Of a DNA stretch of 64,000 nt, positions 1 through 10,080 are shown piece by piece. Within the stretch, counting starts at the first letter, position 1; every line of letters starts with the position of its first letter. The translations under genes were made by a program, and so were the position numbers. The stretch comes from Thauera propionica. GTDB taxonomy: Bacteria; Pseudomonadota; Gammaproteobacteria; Burkholderiales; Rhodocyclaceae. Where the stretch lies: the NCBI RefSeq assembly GCF_002245655.1, contig NZ_NOIH01000007.1:1-64000 (forward strand), read 5' to 3'. The notes beneath the pieces were generated by a model. It made no database searches, was not told the origin of the DNA, and saw only the letters and a list, made by a program, of their open reading frames with translations.

Positions 1-39
1 CTGAAGATCAAGGCCGCCTTCCCCGGAAAGGCGCGATGA
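1..39 (+). CDS. C-terminal end of an unidentified upstream gene
   Basis: In frame 1 the window opens with codons for LKIKAAFPGKAR followed by TGA at 37-39, so a plus-strand gene probably ends here, convergent with mdh. Twelve residues are too few to identify a family. The alternative is that this is intergenic DNA that happens to be open for 36 bases. Confidence 0.35.
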   Translation: MKIKAAFPGKAR

Positions 40-40
40 A

Positions 41-77
41 CCAATAAAAAGGCCACGGGATTTTACCCCCGTGGCCT
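41..77 (-). terminator. Intrinsic terminator of mdh
   Basis: Read on the minus strand, a 9-base-pair stem (GGCCACGGG against CCCGTGGCC, 51-59 and 69-77) is followed directly by TTTTT and then ATTGG. It lies 35 bases beyond the mdh stop. The T-run is on the minus-strand exit side only, so the site should mainly stop mdh transcription. Confidence 0.8.
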
Positions 78-112
78 CTCGCGAAGGCGGCTCGACGCCG
101 CGCTCTCGTCGC

Positions 113-1102
113 TTACTTCAGCATGTCGGCGACGGCCGCGCGCTCTTCCTCGAGTTCCTTCAGGGTGTTGGCGATCTTGCCCTTCGAGTACTCGTCGATT
201 TCAAGGCCCTGGATGATCTTGAATTCGCCGTTCTTGCACTCGCACGGGAAGCCGAACACGACGCCTTCGGGGATGCCGTAGGAACCGTCGGACGGCACGC
301 CCATGGTGACCCAGTCGTCGGAGCCGAGGGCCCAGTCACGCATGTGGTCGATGGCGGCGTTGGCGGCCGACGCAGCCGACGACAGGCCACGGGCCTCGAT
401 GATGGCGGCGCCGCGCTTGCCGACGGTCGGCAGGAACACGTCGTTGTTCCAGGCGTGGTCGTTGATCAGATCCTTGATCGAGTCGCCGTTGGAGGTGCAG
501 AAACGGTAGTCGGCGTACATCGACGGCGAGTGGTTGCCCCACACGACCATCTTCTTCAGGCTCGACACGGAGCGGCCAGACTTCTGGGCCAGCTGGGTCA
601 GGGCGCGGTTGTGGTCCAGACGCAGCATGCCGTGGTAGTTGGCCGGGTTGGTGCGGCCGACCTTGATGGCGGCGGCACGGGCAATATAGGCGTTGGTGTT
701 GCAGGGGTTGCCGACGACCAGCACCTTGACGTTCTCGCTGGCGTTCTCGGCGATCGCCTTGCCCTGAACCGTGAAGATGGCGCCGTTGGCGGTCAGCAGG
801 TCAGCACGCTCCATGCCGGGGCCGCGCGGACGGGCACCGACCAGCAGGCAGTAATCGGCGTCCTTGAAGGCGACGTTCGGATCGTCGGTGGCGACCATGC
901 CGGCCAGCAGCGGGAAGGCGCAGTCGTCCAGTTCCATCATCACGCCCTTCACCGCCTTCTGGGCCTGGGGCAGATCGAGCAATTGCAGGATCACGGGCTG
1001 GTCCTTGCCCAGCATTTCGCCACTGGCGATGCGGAACAGCAGGCTGTAGCCGATCTGGCCGGCGGCGCCGGTGACTGCAACGCGGACGGGGGCTTTGCTC
1101 AT
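113..1102 (-). CDS. mdh: Malate dehydrogenase
   Basis: NAD-dependent malate dehydrogenase (329 aa) interconverts malate and oxaloacetate in the cytosolic TCA cycle. The N-terminus [20 protein letters not shown] carries the Rossmann GxxGxxG loop. The conserved WGNHS motif contains the catalytic histidine, and RLDHNRA lies in the substrate-binding part. The start at 1102 is chosen because GAGGGA precedes it at good spacing and the protein then begins exactly at the dinucleotide fold; the frame stays open upstream to 1246 but that extension (48 residues) has no family character. It is divergent from the GntR regulator and has its own terminator. Confidence 0.97.
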   Translation of the reverse strand: MSKAPVRVAVTGAAGQIGYSLLFRIASGEMLGKDQPVILQLLDLPQAQKAVKGVMMELDDCAFPLLAGMVATDDPNVAFKDADYCLLVGARPRGPGMERADLLTANGAIFTVQGKAIAENASENVKVLVVGNPCNTNAYIARAAAIKVGRTNPANYHGMLRLDHNRALTQLAQKSGRSVSSLKKMVVWGNHSPSMYADYRFCTSNGDSIKDLINDHAWNNDVFLPTVGKRGAAIIEARGLSSAASAANAAIDHMRDWALGSDDWVTMGVPSDGSYGIPEGVVFGFPCECKNGEFKIIQGLEIDEYSKGKIANTLKELEEERAAVADMLK

Positions 1103-1275
1103 GTGGATACTCCCTCTAAAGAAGACGGTCGGTGATGTCGGTATCGAGAATTCGACGCTCGGGTGCGCGCTGGGGAGCTGGCGGCGAATTCCACCGTTTT
1201 CAGTCTCACGGCGCGTGCATCTCGGGCGCGGAGATACTAAGATCAAACCCGTACGGTGTCAAATCATGCAATATA

Positions 1276-1287
1276 TCTTATATAAGA
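1276..1287. promoter_or_regulatory. Palindrome in the mdh/gntR divergent promoter region
   Basis: The 226-base gap between mdh and the GntR gene contains a perfect 12-base palindrome, TCTTATATAAGA, followed at once by a second AAGAC copy (AAGACATAAGAC, 1284-1295). An outer inverted pair GGTGTC (1255-1260) and GACACC (1293-1298) frames it. This AT-rich patch stands out in GC-rich surroundings and is where -10 elements for one or both genes would lie. Autoregulation by the adjacent GntR protein is an inference. Confidence 0.45.
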
Positions 1288-1328
1288 CATAAGACACCGC
1301 GTGGACGATTCCGGATTTTTGTGATCAA

Positions 1329-2066
1329 ATGGCGCGCATGTCACAGGAAGCCCCCACTTTCAGCCCGCTCTACCGGCAGATCAAGGCCTTGATTCTTCAG
1401 GCACTTGAGTCCGGTGAGTGGCGTCCTGGTCAGGCGATTCCGAGCGAGCAGGAGCTGGCAGGCCGCTTCAGTGTTTCGCAGGGAACCGTTCGCAAGGCGA
1501 TTGACGAAATGGCTGCCGAGAACCTGCTCGTGCGCAAGCAGGGCAAAGGTACTTACGTTGCCTCGCACAACGATCCGCGGGCTCTCTTCCGTTTTCTCCG
1601 TCTCGTGCCGATGGATGGTGATCTGTCCCATCCGCAAAGCGTGCCGCTCGACTGCTGGCGCGCTAAGGCAGGGCAGGAGGCGTCGCGCATGCTCGGCATC
1701 GAGCTTGGTGCGCCCATCATCATCGTTCGTCGCCTGCTCAAGTTTGCAAACAAGCCGGTCGTCATCGACGAGATCTATCTGTCGGGTGAGATCTTCCAGG
1801 GTTTGACCGCGGAAGTCCTGCAGGGCTGGAGTGGTTCGCTTTACAGCCTGTTCGAGACCCGCTTCGGGCTGCGCATGATCCGCGCCCAGGAGCGCATCCG
1901 CGCCGTGGCCGCCGACCGCAATGCGAGCGAAGCGCTGAAAGTGGCCGAGGGTACGCCGCTGTTGTCTGTCGAACGCGTCACCTATACATACGGCGACAAG
2001 CCGGTGGAGTGGCGCCGCGGGCTGTATTCGACGGCCGAGCACTTTTATCTGAACGAGTTGAGTTGA
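1329..2066 (+). CDS. GntR-family regulator, HutC-type (UTRA domain)
   Basis: A 245-residue transcription factor. Residues about 12-75 form the GntR winged helix (LYRQIKALIL, then SEQELAGRFSVSQGTVRKAI, then QGKGTYV), and about 95-240 match the UTRA ligand-binding fold typical of the HutC subfamily, ending in the usual ERVTYTYGDKPVEWRRGLY-like segment. It lies between mdh and sdhC, so regulation of TCA genes is likely by position; the ligand cannot be told. Two ATGs (1329 and 1338) are possible and neither has a strong ribosome site. It is followed 26 bases on by the sdh promoter region. Confidence 0.85.
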   Translation: MARMSQEAPTFSPLYRQIKALILQALESGEWRPGQAIPSEQELAGRFSVSQGTVRKAIDEMAAENLLVRKQGKGTYVASHNDPRALFRFLRLVPMDGDLSHPQSVPLDCWRAKAGQEASRMLGIELGAPIIIVRRLLKFANKPVVIDEIYLSGEIFQGLTAEVLQGWSGSLYSLFETRFGLRMIRAQERIRAVAADRNASEALKVAEGTPLLSVERVTYTYGDKPVEWRRGLYSTAEHFYLNELS

Positions 2067-2092
2067 CGTAATGGTGCGCTGCGAGACGGCGC

Positions 2093-2128
2093 TATAATTA
2101 CGAATTACGTATAACGCCGTACGTAATT
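2093..2128. promoter_or_regulatory. sdh promoter with AATTACG operator repeats
   Basis: A consensus -10 hexamer TATAAT (2093-2098) overlaps two head-to-tail copies of AATTACG (2096-2102 and 2103-2109). The second copy is half of a perfect inverted repeat, AATTACGTA (2103-2111) and TACGTAATT (2120-2128), separated by 8 bases. Arms and spacing suit a dimeric repressor that would cover the -10 and start site of sdhCDAB. No good -35 is seen at 16-18 bases. The GntR protein encoded just upstream is the obvious candidate binder, but this is inferred from position. Confidence 0.6.
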
Positions 2129-2177
2129 TTGAAAGTCCGCGGCGAATCTTTCGTCGTGCATGCAGAGGGGAGTCTTC

Positions 2178-2567
2178 ATGTCAGATGTGACTGTGCGCAA
2201 ACCGAGGCCGAAGCACCTGGCCTTGAACCAGATCCGGCTGCCGCTGCCGGGTATCGTGTCGATCCTTCACCGGATCAGCGGGGCAGGCCTGTTCCTGTTG
2301 CTGCCCTTCCTGTTGTTCCTGCTCGATCGCAGCCTCGGCTCGCCCGAGACCTTCGAGACCTTCAGTGCCGTGGTCGGTCATCCGCTTGTCAAGCTGCTGC
2401 TCATCGGTCTGCTGTGGGCCTACATGCACCACTTCTGTGCCGGCATCCGCTTCCTGCTGCTCGACATGCACAAGGGTCTGGAGCTCGAAGCCGCCCGTAA
2501 CTCCTCGCGCATCGTCCTGATCGTGAGCATCGTGCTTACCGTCATCATCGGGGTGAAACTATGGTGA
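2178..2567 (+). CDS. sdhC: Succinate dehydrogenase cytochrome b556 subunit
   Basis: Membrane anchor of complex II (129 aa) that binds haem b and ubiquinone with SdhD. Three transmembrane helices are visible: LFLLLPFLLFLL, LLLIGLLWAYMH and VLIVSIVLTVIIGV. SILHRISG matches the family's quinone-site region, and HHFCAGIRFLLLD carries the haem-ligand histidine. The start at 2178 follows GAGGGGAG at good spacing; the ATG at 2160 would add six residues without a ribosome site. It overlaps sdhD by seven bases. Confidence 0.95.
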   Translation: MSDVTVRKPRPKHLALNQIRLPLPGIVSILHRISGAGLFLLLPFLLFLLDRSLGSPETFETFSAVVGHPLVKLLLIGLLWAYMHHFCAGIRFLLLDMHKGLELEAARNSSRIVLIVSIVLTVIIGVKLW

Positions 2568-2908
2568 AGCGTCAACCTGTCGGCGCGCACTACGGTCTGA
2601 AGGACTGGATTGCGCAGCGTGCCACTGCGGTCTTCATGGCCATCTACACGATCATCTTCGCCGTCTGTGCGCTGGCTCTGCCGGAGTTCAGCTACGAAGC
2701 GTGGTCCGGGCTGTTTTCCGCCGGCCTGTTCCGGTTCCTGAGCTTCCTGTTCTTCCTGTCGCTGTTCTATCACGCCTGGATTGGCGTGCGTGACATCTGG
2801 ATGGACTACGTCAAGCCGACCGGTGTGCGCCTGGCGCTGCACCTCGTCACTCTCTTCCTGCTCGTCGGCTACGCCGGCTGGGCGGCCCAGATTCTTTGGA
2901 GGCTGTAA
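2561..2908 (+). CDS. sdhD: Succinate dehydrogenase membrane anchor subunit
   Basis: Small hydrophobic subunit (115 aa) that completes the haem/quinone membrane domain. It has three transmembrane segments (about 22-42, 52-75 and 90-112). FYHAWIGVRDIWMDYV contains the haem-ligand histidine and the aspartate/tyrosine region near the quinone site. Its start lies inside the 3' end of sdhC (seven-base overlap), so the two are translationally coupled in 1:1 amounts. sdhA follows after two bases. Confidence 0.95.
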   Translation: MVKRQPVGAHYGLKDWIAQRATAVFMAIYTIIFAVCALALPEFSYEAWSGLFSAGLFRFLSFLFFLSLFYHAWIGVRDIWMDYVKPTGVRLALHLVTLFLLVGYAGWAAQILWRL

Positions 2909-2910
2909 GC

Positions 2911-4704
2911 GTGAACGTCGCTAAGCGTACCTTTGATGCAGTCATCGTCGGCGCGGGTGGTGCAGGTCTGCGCGCGGCTCTGCAACTGTCCGAAGCCGGC
3001 CTGAAGACGGCCGTCCTGACCAAGGTCTTCCCGACGCGTTCGCACACGGTTGCGGCGCAGGGTGGCGTGGCCGCCTCGCTCGGCAACTCGACCGAGGACA
3101 ACTGGCACTGGCACATGTACGACACCGTTAAGGGGTCGGACTGGCTGGGTGACCAGGATGCCATCGAGTTCATGTGCAAGAAGGCGAACGAAGTCGTCGT
3201 CGAGCTCGAACACTACGGCATGCCTTTCGATCGTACCGATAACGGCAAGATCTACCAGCGCCCGTTCGGTGGTCACTCGATGAACTACGGCCAGGCGCCG
3301 GTGATGCGCTCCTGTGCTGCTGCCGACCGTACCGGCCACGCCATGCTGCATGCGCTCTACCAGCGCAACGTCCGTGCGAACACGCAGTTCTTCGTCGAGT
3401 GGATGGCGCTGGACCTGATCCGCAACGCCGACGGTGATGTGCTCGGTGTGACCGCGATGGAAATGGAGACCGGCGAGGTCTCGATCTTCCACGCCAAGGC
3501 CACCGTCTTCGCTACCGGCGGTGCCGGCCGTATCTACTATTCCTCGACCAACGCCTTCATCAATACCGGTGACGGCGTGGGCATGGCGGCGCGTGCCGGC
3601 ATCCCGCTGGAAGACATGGAGTTCTGGCAGTTCCACCCGACTGGTGTGGCCGGAGCGGGCGTGCTGATCACCGAGGGTGTCCGCGGTGAGGGCGGCATCC
3701 TGCGCAACGCCTCGGGCGAGCGTTTCATGGAGCGCTATGCGCCGAACCTGAAGGATCTGGCTTCGCGTGACGTCGTCTCGCGCGCGATGACCACCGAGAT
3801 CAACGAAGGTCGCGGTGCCGGTCCGGACAAGGATCACGTGCTGCTGGATATCACTCACCTGTCGCCCGACACGATCATGAAGCGCCTGCCTGGCATTCGC
3901 GAGATCGCGATCCAGTTCGCTGGCGTCGATCCGATCAAGGCGCCGATCCCGGTCGTGCCGACCTGCCACTATCAGATGGGCGGCATCCCGACCAACTACA
4001 AGGGGCAGGTCGTGGTGCCGAAGGACGGCAGCCCGAACACCCCGGTGCAGGGTTTCTACGCGGCCGGCGAATGTGCCTGCGCGTCGGTTCACGGCGCAAA
4101 CCGCCTCGGCACCAACTCGCTTCTCGATCTGCTGGTGTTCGGCAAGTCCGCGGGCGAGACCGTGGTCGAGGACTTCAGGTCCGGTCAGCTGACCCTCAAG
4201 CCGCTGCCCGAGAACGCCGCTGACGTCTCCCTGGCCCGCCTCGCGCGCCTGGAGTCGCAAACCAACGGCGAAAGCGTGTTCGACGTGGGCATGGAAATGC
4301 GCCGCACGATGCAGAAGCACGCGGGCGTGTTCCGTTTCGATCAACTGCTCAAGGAAGGCGTGCAGAAGATCGGCGAGGTCGCCGAGCGTGCCAAGCGTAC
4401 CGAGATCAAGGACAAGTCCAAGGTCTGGAACGTGGCCCGCATGGAAGCGCTCGAACTCGACAACCTGATCGAGGTCGCCCGTGCCACGATGGTGTCGGCC
4501 GAGGCCCGCAAGGAGTCGCGTGGTGCGCACGTGCGCGACGACGCGCCGGATACGCCGGAAAACCCGAACGGCCGTGACGATGCCAACTGGCTCAAGCACA
4601 CCCTGTGGTACAGCGAAGGCAACCGTCTGGATTACAAGCCGGTCAACCTGAAGCCGCTGTCCGACGACGTCGAGCCGATCGCGCTCGCCAAGCGCACCTA
4701 CTGA
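2911..4704 (+). CDS. sdhA: Succinate dehydrogenase flavoprotein subunit
   Basis: Catalytic subunit (597 aa) that oxidises succinate to fumarate through covalent FAD. VIVGAGGAGLRAAL (about 11-24) is the FAD Rossmann loop; RSHTVAAQGG holds the flavin-attachment histidine (H45). The substrate-site segments GVRGEGGILRN, a conserved arginine in RDVVSRAM, and HGANRLGTNSLLDLLVFG are all present. GTG at 2911 is the start: GGAGG sits 8 bases upstream and it lies just after the sdhD stop. The TTG at 2896 is inside sdhD and overlaps that ribosome site. Confidence 0.97.
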   Translation: MNVAKRTFDAVIVGAGGAGLRAALQLSEAGLKTAVLTKVFPTRSHTVAAQGGVAASLGNSTEDNWHWHMYDTVKGSDWLGDQDAIEFMCKKANEVVVELEHYGMPFDRTDNGKIYQRPFGGHSMNYGQAPVMRSCAAADRTGHAMLHALYQRNVRANTQFFVEWMALDLIRNADGDVLGVTAMEMETGEVSIFHAKATVFATGGAGRIYYSSTNAFINTGDGVGMAARAGIPLEDMEFWQFHPTGVAGAGVLITEGVRGEGGILRNASGERFMERYAPNLKDLASRDVVSRAMTTEINEGRGAGPDKDHVLLDITHLSPDTIMKRLPGIREIAIQFAGVDPIKAPIPVVPTCHYQMGGIPTNYKGQVVVPKDGSPNTPVQGFYAAGECACASVHGANRLGTNSLLDLLVFGKSAGETVVEDFRSGQLTLKPLPENAADVSLARLARLESQTNGESVFDVGMEMRRTMQKHAGVFRFDQLLKEGVQKIGEVAERAKRTEIKDKSKVWNVARMEALELDNLIEVARATMVSAEARKESRGAHVRDDAPDTPENPNGRDDANWLKHTLWYSEGNRLDYKPVNLKPLSDDVEPIALAKRTY

Positions 4705-4723
4705 GCGCCCGGGAGAAATACTC

Positions 4724-5434
4724 ATGACCAAGCGTACCGTTCATTTCAAGATCTACCGCTACGATCCGGACAAGGACGAGAAGCCCTACATGCAGGACAT
4801 CTCGGTCGAGCTCGAGGCTTCCGACAAGAAGCTGCTCGACGCCATCGTCCGCCTGCGCGCCAAGGACGATTCGCTGTCGTTCCGCCGCTCCTGCCGCGAA
4901 GGCGTGTGCGGTTCGGACGCAATGAACATCAACGGCAAGAACGGTCTGGCCTGCCTGACCGACATCGACAGCCTGCAGCAGCCGATCACGCTGCGTCCGC
5001 TGCCGGGCTTGCCCGTCATTCGCGACCTGATCGTCGACATGACGCAGTTCTTCAAGCAGTACCACTCGATCAAGCCCTATCTGGTCAACAACGATCCGGC
5101 CCCCGAGCGCGAGCGCCTGCAGACGCCGGAAGACCGCGAGGAACTGAACGGGCTTTACGAGTGCATCCTGTGCGCGTGCTGCTCGACTTCGTGCCCCTCG
5201 TTCTGGTGGAACCCGGACAAGTTCGTCGGTCCGGCCGGCCTGCTGGCTGCGTATCGCTTCCTGGCCGACACCCGCGATCAGGATACGAACGCGCGTCTCG
5301 ACAACCTCGAGGATCCGTATCGCCTGTTCCGTTGCCACTCCATCATGAACTGCGTCGACGTCTGTCCGAAGGGTCTGAACCCGACCCGCGCGATCGGCAA
5401 GATCAAGGACATGATGGTCCGTCGTGCGGTATAA
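4724..5434 (+). CDS. sdhB: Succinate dehydrogenase iron-sulfur subunit
   Basis: Electron-transfer subunit (236 aa) linking SdhA to the membrane quinone. The [2Fe-2S] ligands are C57, C62, D65 and C77; D65 replaces cysteine as in the E. coli enzyme. The C-terminal ferredoxin-like half has C147, C150, C153 and C157 and then C204, C210 and C214, supplying the [4Fe-4S] and [3Fe-4S] clusters. Length is normal. It lies 19 bases after sdhA with a clear GGGAG ribosome site. Confidence 0.97.
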   Translation: MTKRTVHFKIYRYDPDKDEKPYMQDISVELEASDKKLLDAIVRLRAKDDSLSFRRSCREGVCGSDAMNINGKNGLACLTDIDSLQQPITLRPLPGLPVIRDLIVDMTQFFKQYHSIKPYLVNNDPAPERERLQTPEDREELNGLYECILCACCSTSCPSFWWNPDKFVGPAGLLAAYRFLADTRDQDTNARLDNLEDPYRLFRCHSIMNCVDVCPKGLNPTRAIGKIKDMMVRRAV

Positions 5435-5449
5435 GGGCGAGACAGACTT

Positions 5450-5686
5450 ATGAGCATCAACAGGGGGCGTGTGCGCTGGCAGTGCCGTAGGGCGCTGCTC
5501 GAGCTCGATCTCGTGTTCACGCGCTTCCTGGAGCGGCATTTCGATCGTCTCACCGACGATCAGCTGGCGGATCTGGATGACCTGCTGCGCTGCGACGACT
5601 ACGACATCTGGGCGATGGTCAATGGCAGCAAGGCGTGTGAGGTGGACCGCTGGAAGGAGATGGTCGGCCTGCTGCGTCAGACTTGA
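5450..5686 (+). CDS. sdhE: SdhE-type FAD assembly factor
   Basis: A 78-residue all-helical protein of the SdhE/Sdh5 family, which promotes covalent FAD attachment to SdhA. The family layout is clear: RVRWQCRRALLELDL, then FLERHFDRLTDDQLADLDDLL, then CDDYDIWAMV and a C-terminal MVGLL segment. The family's RGxxE motif reads R14-A15-L16-L17-E18, so the glycine is replaced by alanine while the arginine and glutamate are kept. It sits 15 bases after sdhB, in the sdh operon where it would be expected. Confidence 0.88.
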   Translation: MSINRGRVRWQCRRALLELDLVFTRFLERHFDRLTDDQLADLDDLLRCDDYDIWAMVNGSKACEVDRWKEMVGLLRQT

Positions 5687-5746
5687 CGCGGCGGGTACGA
5701 CTGCAACACGACAAGCAGTTAAACCGGCAAGTAGAAGGGACGATCT

Positions 5747-7042
<1,296 letters not shown>

Positions 7043-7083
7043 GAGACGATGGAGAGGGGAGGGAGTTTCCGCCGACTCTGACG

Positions 7084-7122
7084 AAAACGGGGTGGCTGCG
7101 CCTGCGCGGTCATCCCGTTTTT
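7084..7122 (+). terminator. Terminator after gltA
   Basis: AAAACGGGGTG (7084-7094) pairs with CATCCCGTTTT (7111-7121) with one G-T wobble, and the T-run follows. It lies between gltA and sucA and should separate most sdh/gltA transcription from the 2-oxoglutarate dehydrogenase genes. Confidence 0.7.
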
Positions 7123-7203
7123 CCTTAAGGGATCGGATCCAGGTTTCTCCGACCACCGTAATACCCGTAAGCAGGGCAACAGAAAACACAGGTGGCTTTC
7201 ATC

Positions 7204-10056
7204 ATGATGAAGCAACTCGAACAGACATCGCACTTGTTCGGCGCGAACGCGCCGTTCATTGAAGAGCAATACGAGAATTACCTCGCCGATCCGGCCTCGG
7301 TGTCGGAAGAATGGCGTGCCTATTTCGACCAGCTGCAGAACCAGGCGGGTGCCGCCGCGCGCGATGTCGCGCACGGTCCGGTCATCGCCGCCTTCGAGCA
7401 GATGGCCAAGCGCGGACCGGTCCGCACCGTCGTCTCCGGCGGCGGCGAGGACAAGCAGCAGGTTTCGGTGCTGCAGCTGATCAACGCCTATCGTTTCCTC
7501 GGTAACCGCTGGGCCAACCTCGACCCGCTCAAGCGCACCGAGCGTCCGCAGATCGCCGAGCTCGAGCCGTCCTACTACGGCTTCACCGAAGCCGACCTGT
7601 CGAAGAGCTTCAACGTTGGCTCCTTCCACGGCTTCTCGACCGAGCACGCCAGCCTGCGCGAGATCCTCGAAGCACTGCGCCAGACCTATTGCGGCTCGAT
7701 CGGCGCCGAGTACATGTACATGACCGACATCGGTCAGAAGCGCTGGATCCAGAGCCGCCTCGAGAGCGTGCGTGGCACGCCGAAGTTCTCGGCGGAGATG
7801 AAGAAGCGCATCCTCGAGCGCACGACCGCGGCCGAGACGCTCGAACGCTACCTGCACACCCGCTACGTTGGCCAGAAGCGCTTCTCGCTCGAAGGCGGCG
7901 AATCGGCCATCGTCGCGATGGACGAACTGATCCGCGTCGGGGGCAGCCTCGGCGTCAGCGAGACGGTGATCGGCATGGCCCACCGAGGCCGCCTGAACGT
8001 GCTGGTCAATACCCTCGGCAAGTCGCCGTCGATGCTGTTCTCCGAGTTCGAGGGCAAGGCGGCATCCGACCTCAGCGCCGGTGACGTCAAGTACCACATG
8101 GGCTTCTCCAGCGACGTGATGACCCCGGGCGGTCCGATGCACCTGACCCTGGCGTTCAACCCTTCGCACCTCGAGATCATCAACCCCGTTGTCGCCGGTT
8201 CGGTGTATGCGCGCCAGGTTCGTCGCAAGGACGCGAACAAGACCCAGGTGCTGCCGGTGCTCATCCACGGCGATGCGGCTGTCGCTGGCCAGGGTGTGAA
8301 CCAGGAGATGCTGAACTTCTCCCAGACCCGCGGTTATGGCACGGGCGGCACCGTGCACTTCGTCATCAACAACCAGATCGGCTTCACCACCTCCGATCCG
8401 CGTGACTATCGCTCTTCGCTGTATTGCACCGACATCTTCAAGATGGTCGAGGCGCCGATCTTCCACGTGAACGGTGACGATCCCGAAGCGGTCGCCTTCG
8501 TGACCGCGCTGGCGGTCGAGTTCCGTCAGGAATTCAAGAAGGATGTCGTCGTCGACATCGTCTGCTACCGCAAGCTCGGCCACAACGAGCAGGACGAGCC
8601 GATGGTCACGCAGCCGCTGATGTACCGCAAGGTCCAGCAGCATCCGGGCACGCGCAAGCTCTACGCCGACCGCCTGGTCGCCGAGGGCACGCTGAAGTCC
8701 GACGAGCCCGAGAAGATGATCGCCGATTACCGCGAACATCTCGACCGCGGCGAGCTGCTCTACAACCCGGTTCTCTCGGGCCACAATCGCCAGTTCGCAG
8801 CCGACTGGTCGCCCTACCTGAAGCAGTCCTACACCGACGAGTGCGACACCACCGTGCCGGTGCAGGAGATCAAGCGTCTCGCCGGGCGCCTGACCGACAT
8901 TCCGTCCACCTTCACGCTGCATTCGCGCGTCAAGAAGATCATCGACGATCGCGCCGCGATGGGCCGCGGCGAGCTGCCGCTCGACTGGGGCATGGGCGAG
9001 AACCTCGCCTACGCCAGCCTGCTGGCACAGGGCTACGCCGTGCGCATTTCGGGCGAGGACGTCGGCCGTGGCACCTTCTTCCACCGCCACGCCGTCCTGC
9101 ACGACCAGAAGCGCGAGCGCTGGGACGAGGGCAGCTACAAGCCGCTCGAGCATATCCAGGACGGCCAGGCCGGCTTCCAGCTGTTCGACTCGGTGCTGTC
9201 CGAGGAGGCCGTGCTGGCGTTCGAATATGGCTACTCGACGACCGAACCCGATGAGCTCGTCGTCTGGGAAGCACAGTTCGGCGACTTCGTGAACGGCGCC
9301 CAGGTCGTGATCGACCAGTTCATCAGCTCCGGCGAGGCCAAGTGGGGCCGTCTGTCGGGTCTGGTGATGATGCTGCCGCACGGCTACGAAGGGCAGGGTC
9401 CTGAGCATTCCTCGGCCCGTCCCGAGCGCTTCATGAACATGGCCGCCGAGAACAACTGGCAGATCTGCGTTCCGACCACGCCGGCCCAGATCTTCCACCT
9501 GCTGCGCCGCCAGATGATGCGCAAGCTGCGCAAGCCGCTGATCATCATCACGCCGAAGTCGCTGCTGCGTCACAAGGAAGCGATCTCGACCATCGACGAG
9601 CTGGCGAATGGCCGCTTCCAGACCGTGATCCCCGAGGTCGAGAACCTCGACCCGAAGAAGGTCAAGCGCGTCGTCCTGTGCCAGGGCAAGATCTACTACG
9701 AACTGCTGGCCCATCGCCGCGAGAACAAGATCACCGACACCGCGCTGGTCCGCGTCGAGCAGTTGTACCCTTTCCCGGCGGACGACTTCGCCAAGGCGAT
9801 CGAGCAGTTCCCGAACGCCAAGGAAGTGGTCTGGTGCCAGGAAGAGCCGCGCAACCAGGGCGCCTGGTACTGGCTCGCGTCGCGCCAGCATCTGGTCAAC
9901 GTGCTCGGCACCAAGCGTAAGCTCCTGCTGGTCAGCCGTCCGGCCTCGGCCTCGCCCGCGGTTGGCTATTACGCCAAGCACAACCAGCAGCAGAAGGCCA
10001 TCCTCGAGCATGCTTTCGGTCCGATTCAGGACACCACGCCGCAGTCCCCGAACTGA
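7204..10056 (+). CDS. sucA: 2-oxoglutarate dehydrogenase E1 component
   Basis: Thiamine diphosphate-dependent E1 (950 aa) that decarboxylates 2-oxoglutarate and passes the succinyl group to the E2 lipoyl arm. The N-terminal SHLFGANAPFIEEQYENYL segment is the family's E2-binding region. The dehydrogenase core carries MAHRGRLNVLVN, GDAAVAGQGVNQE and INNQIGFTTS, and the C-terminal transketolase-like half carries GEDVGRGTFFHRH and LPHGYEGQGPEHSS. Two adjacent ATGs (7204 and 7207) are possible, with AGGTGG upstream; the GTG at 7192 overlaps that site and is rejected. sucB follows after 24 bases. Confidence 0.96.
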   Translation: MMKQLEQTSHLFGANAPFIEEQYENYLADPASVSEEWRAYFDQLQNQAGAAARDVAHGPVIAAFEQMAKRGPVRTVVSGGGEDKQQVSVLQLINAYRFLGNRWANLDPLKRTERPQIAELEPSYYGFTEADLSKSFNVGSFHGFSTEHASLREILEALRQTYCGSIGAEYMYMTDIGQKRWIQSRLESVRGTPKFSAEMKKRILERTTAAETLERYLHTRYVGQKRFSLEGGESAIVAMDELIRVGGSLGVSETVIGMAHRGRLNVLVNTLGKSPSMLFSEFEGKAASDLSAGDVKYHMGFSSDVMTPGGPMHLTLAFNPSHLEIINPVVAGSVYARQVRRKDANKTQVLPVLIHGDAAVAGQGVNQEMLNFSQTRGYGTGGTVHFVINNQIGFTTSDPRDYRSSLYCTDIFKMVEAPIFHVNGDDPEAVAFVTALAVEFRQEFKKDVVVDIVCYRKLGHNEQDEPMVTQPLMYRKVQQHPGTRKLYADRLVAEGTLKSDEPEKMIADYREHLDRGELLYNPVLSGHNRQFAADWSPYLKQSYTDECDTTVPVQEIKRLAGRLTDIPSTFTLHSRVKKIIDDRAAMGRGELPLDWGMGENLAYASLLAQGYAVRISGEDVGRGTFFHRHAVLHDQKRERWDEGSYKPLEHIQDGQAGFQLFDSVLSEEAVLAFEYGYSTTEPDELVVWEAQFGDFVNGAQVVIDQFISSGEAKWGRLSGLVMMLPHGYEGQGPEHSSARPERFMNMAAENNWQICVPTTPAQIFHLLRRQMMRKLRKPLIIITPKSLLRHKEAISTIDELANGRFQTVIPEVENLDPKKVKRVVLCQGKIYYELLAHRRENKITDTALVRVEQLYPFPADDFAKAIEQFPNAKEVVWCQEEPRNQGAWYWLASRQHLVNVLGTKRKLLLVSRPASASPAVGYYAKHNQQQKAILEHAFGPIQDTTPQSPN

Positions 10057-10080
10057 TAGAACAACTAGGGAGAGAACTCC

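Noticed and set aside
2063-2098. TTGACG (2063-2068) as the -35 of the sdh promoter
   Set aside because: The spacing to TATAAT (2093-2098) is 24 bases, too long for a sigma-70 promoter.
2896-2910. TTG at 2896 as the start of sdhA
   Set aside because: It overlaps the GGAGG ribosome site and the sdhD end; GTG at 2911 has ideal spacing and gives the standard N-terminus.
2869-4731. A 620-codon open frame antisense to sdhA
   Set aside because: Shadow of sdhA with no domain content.
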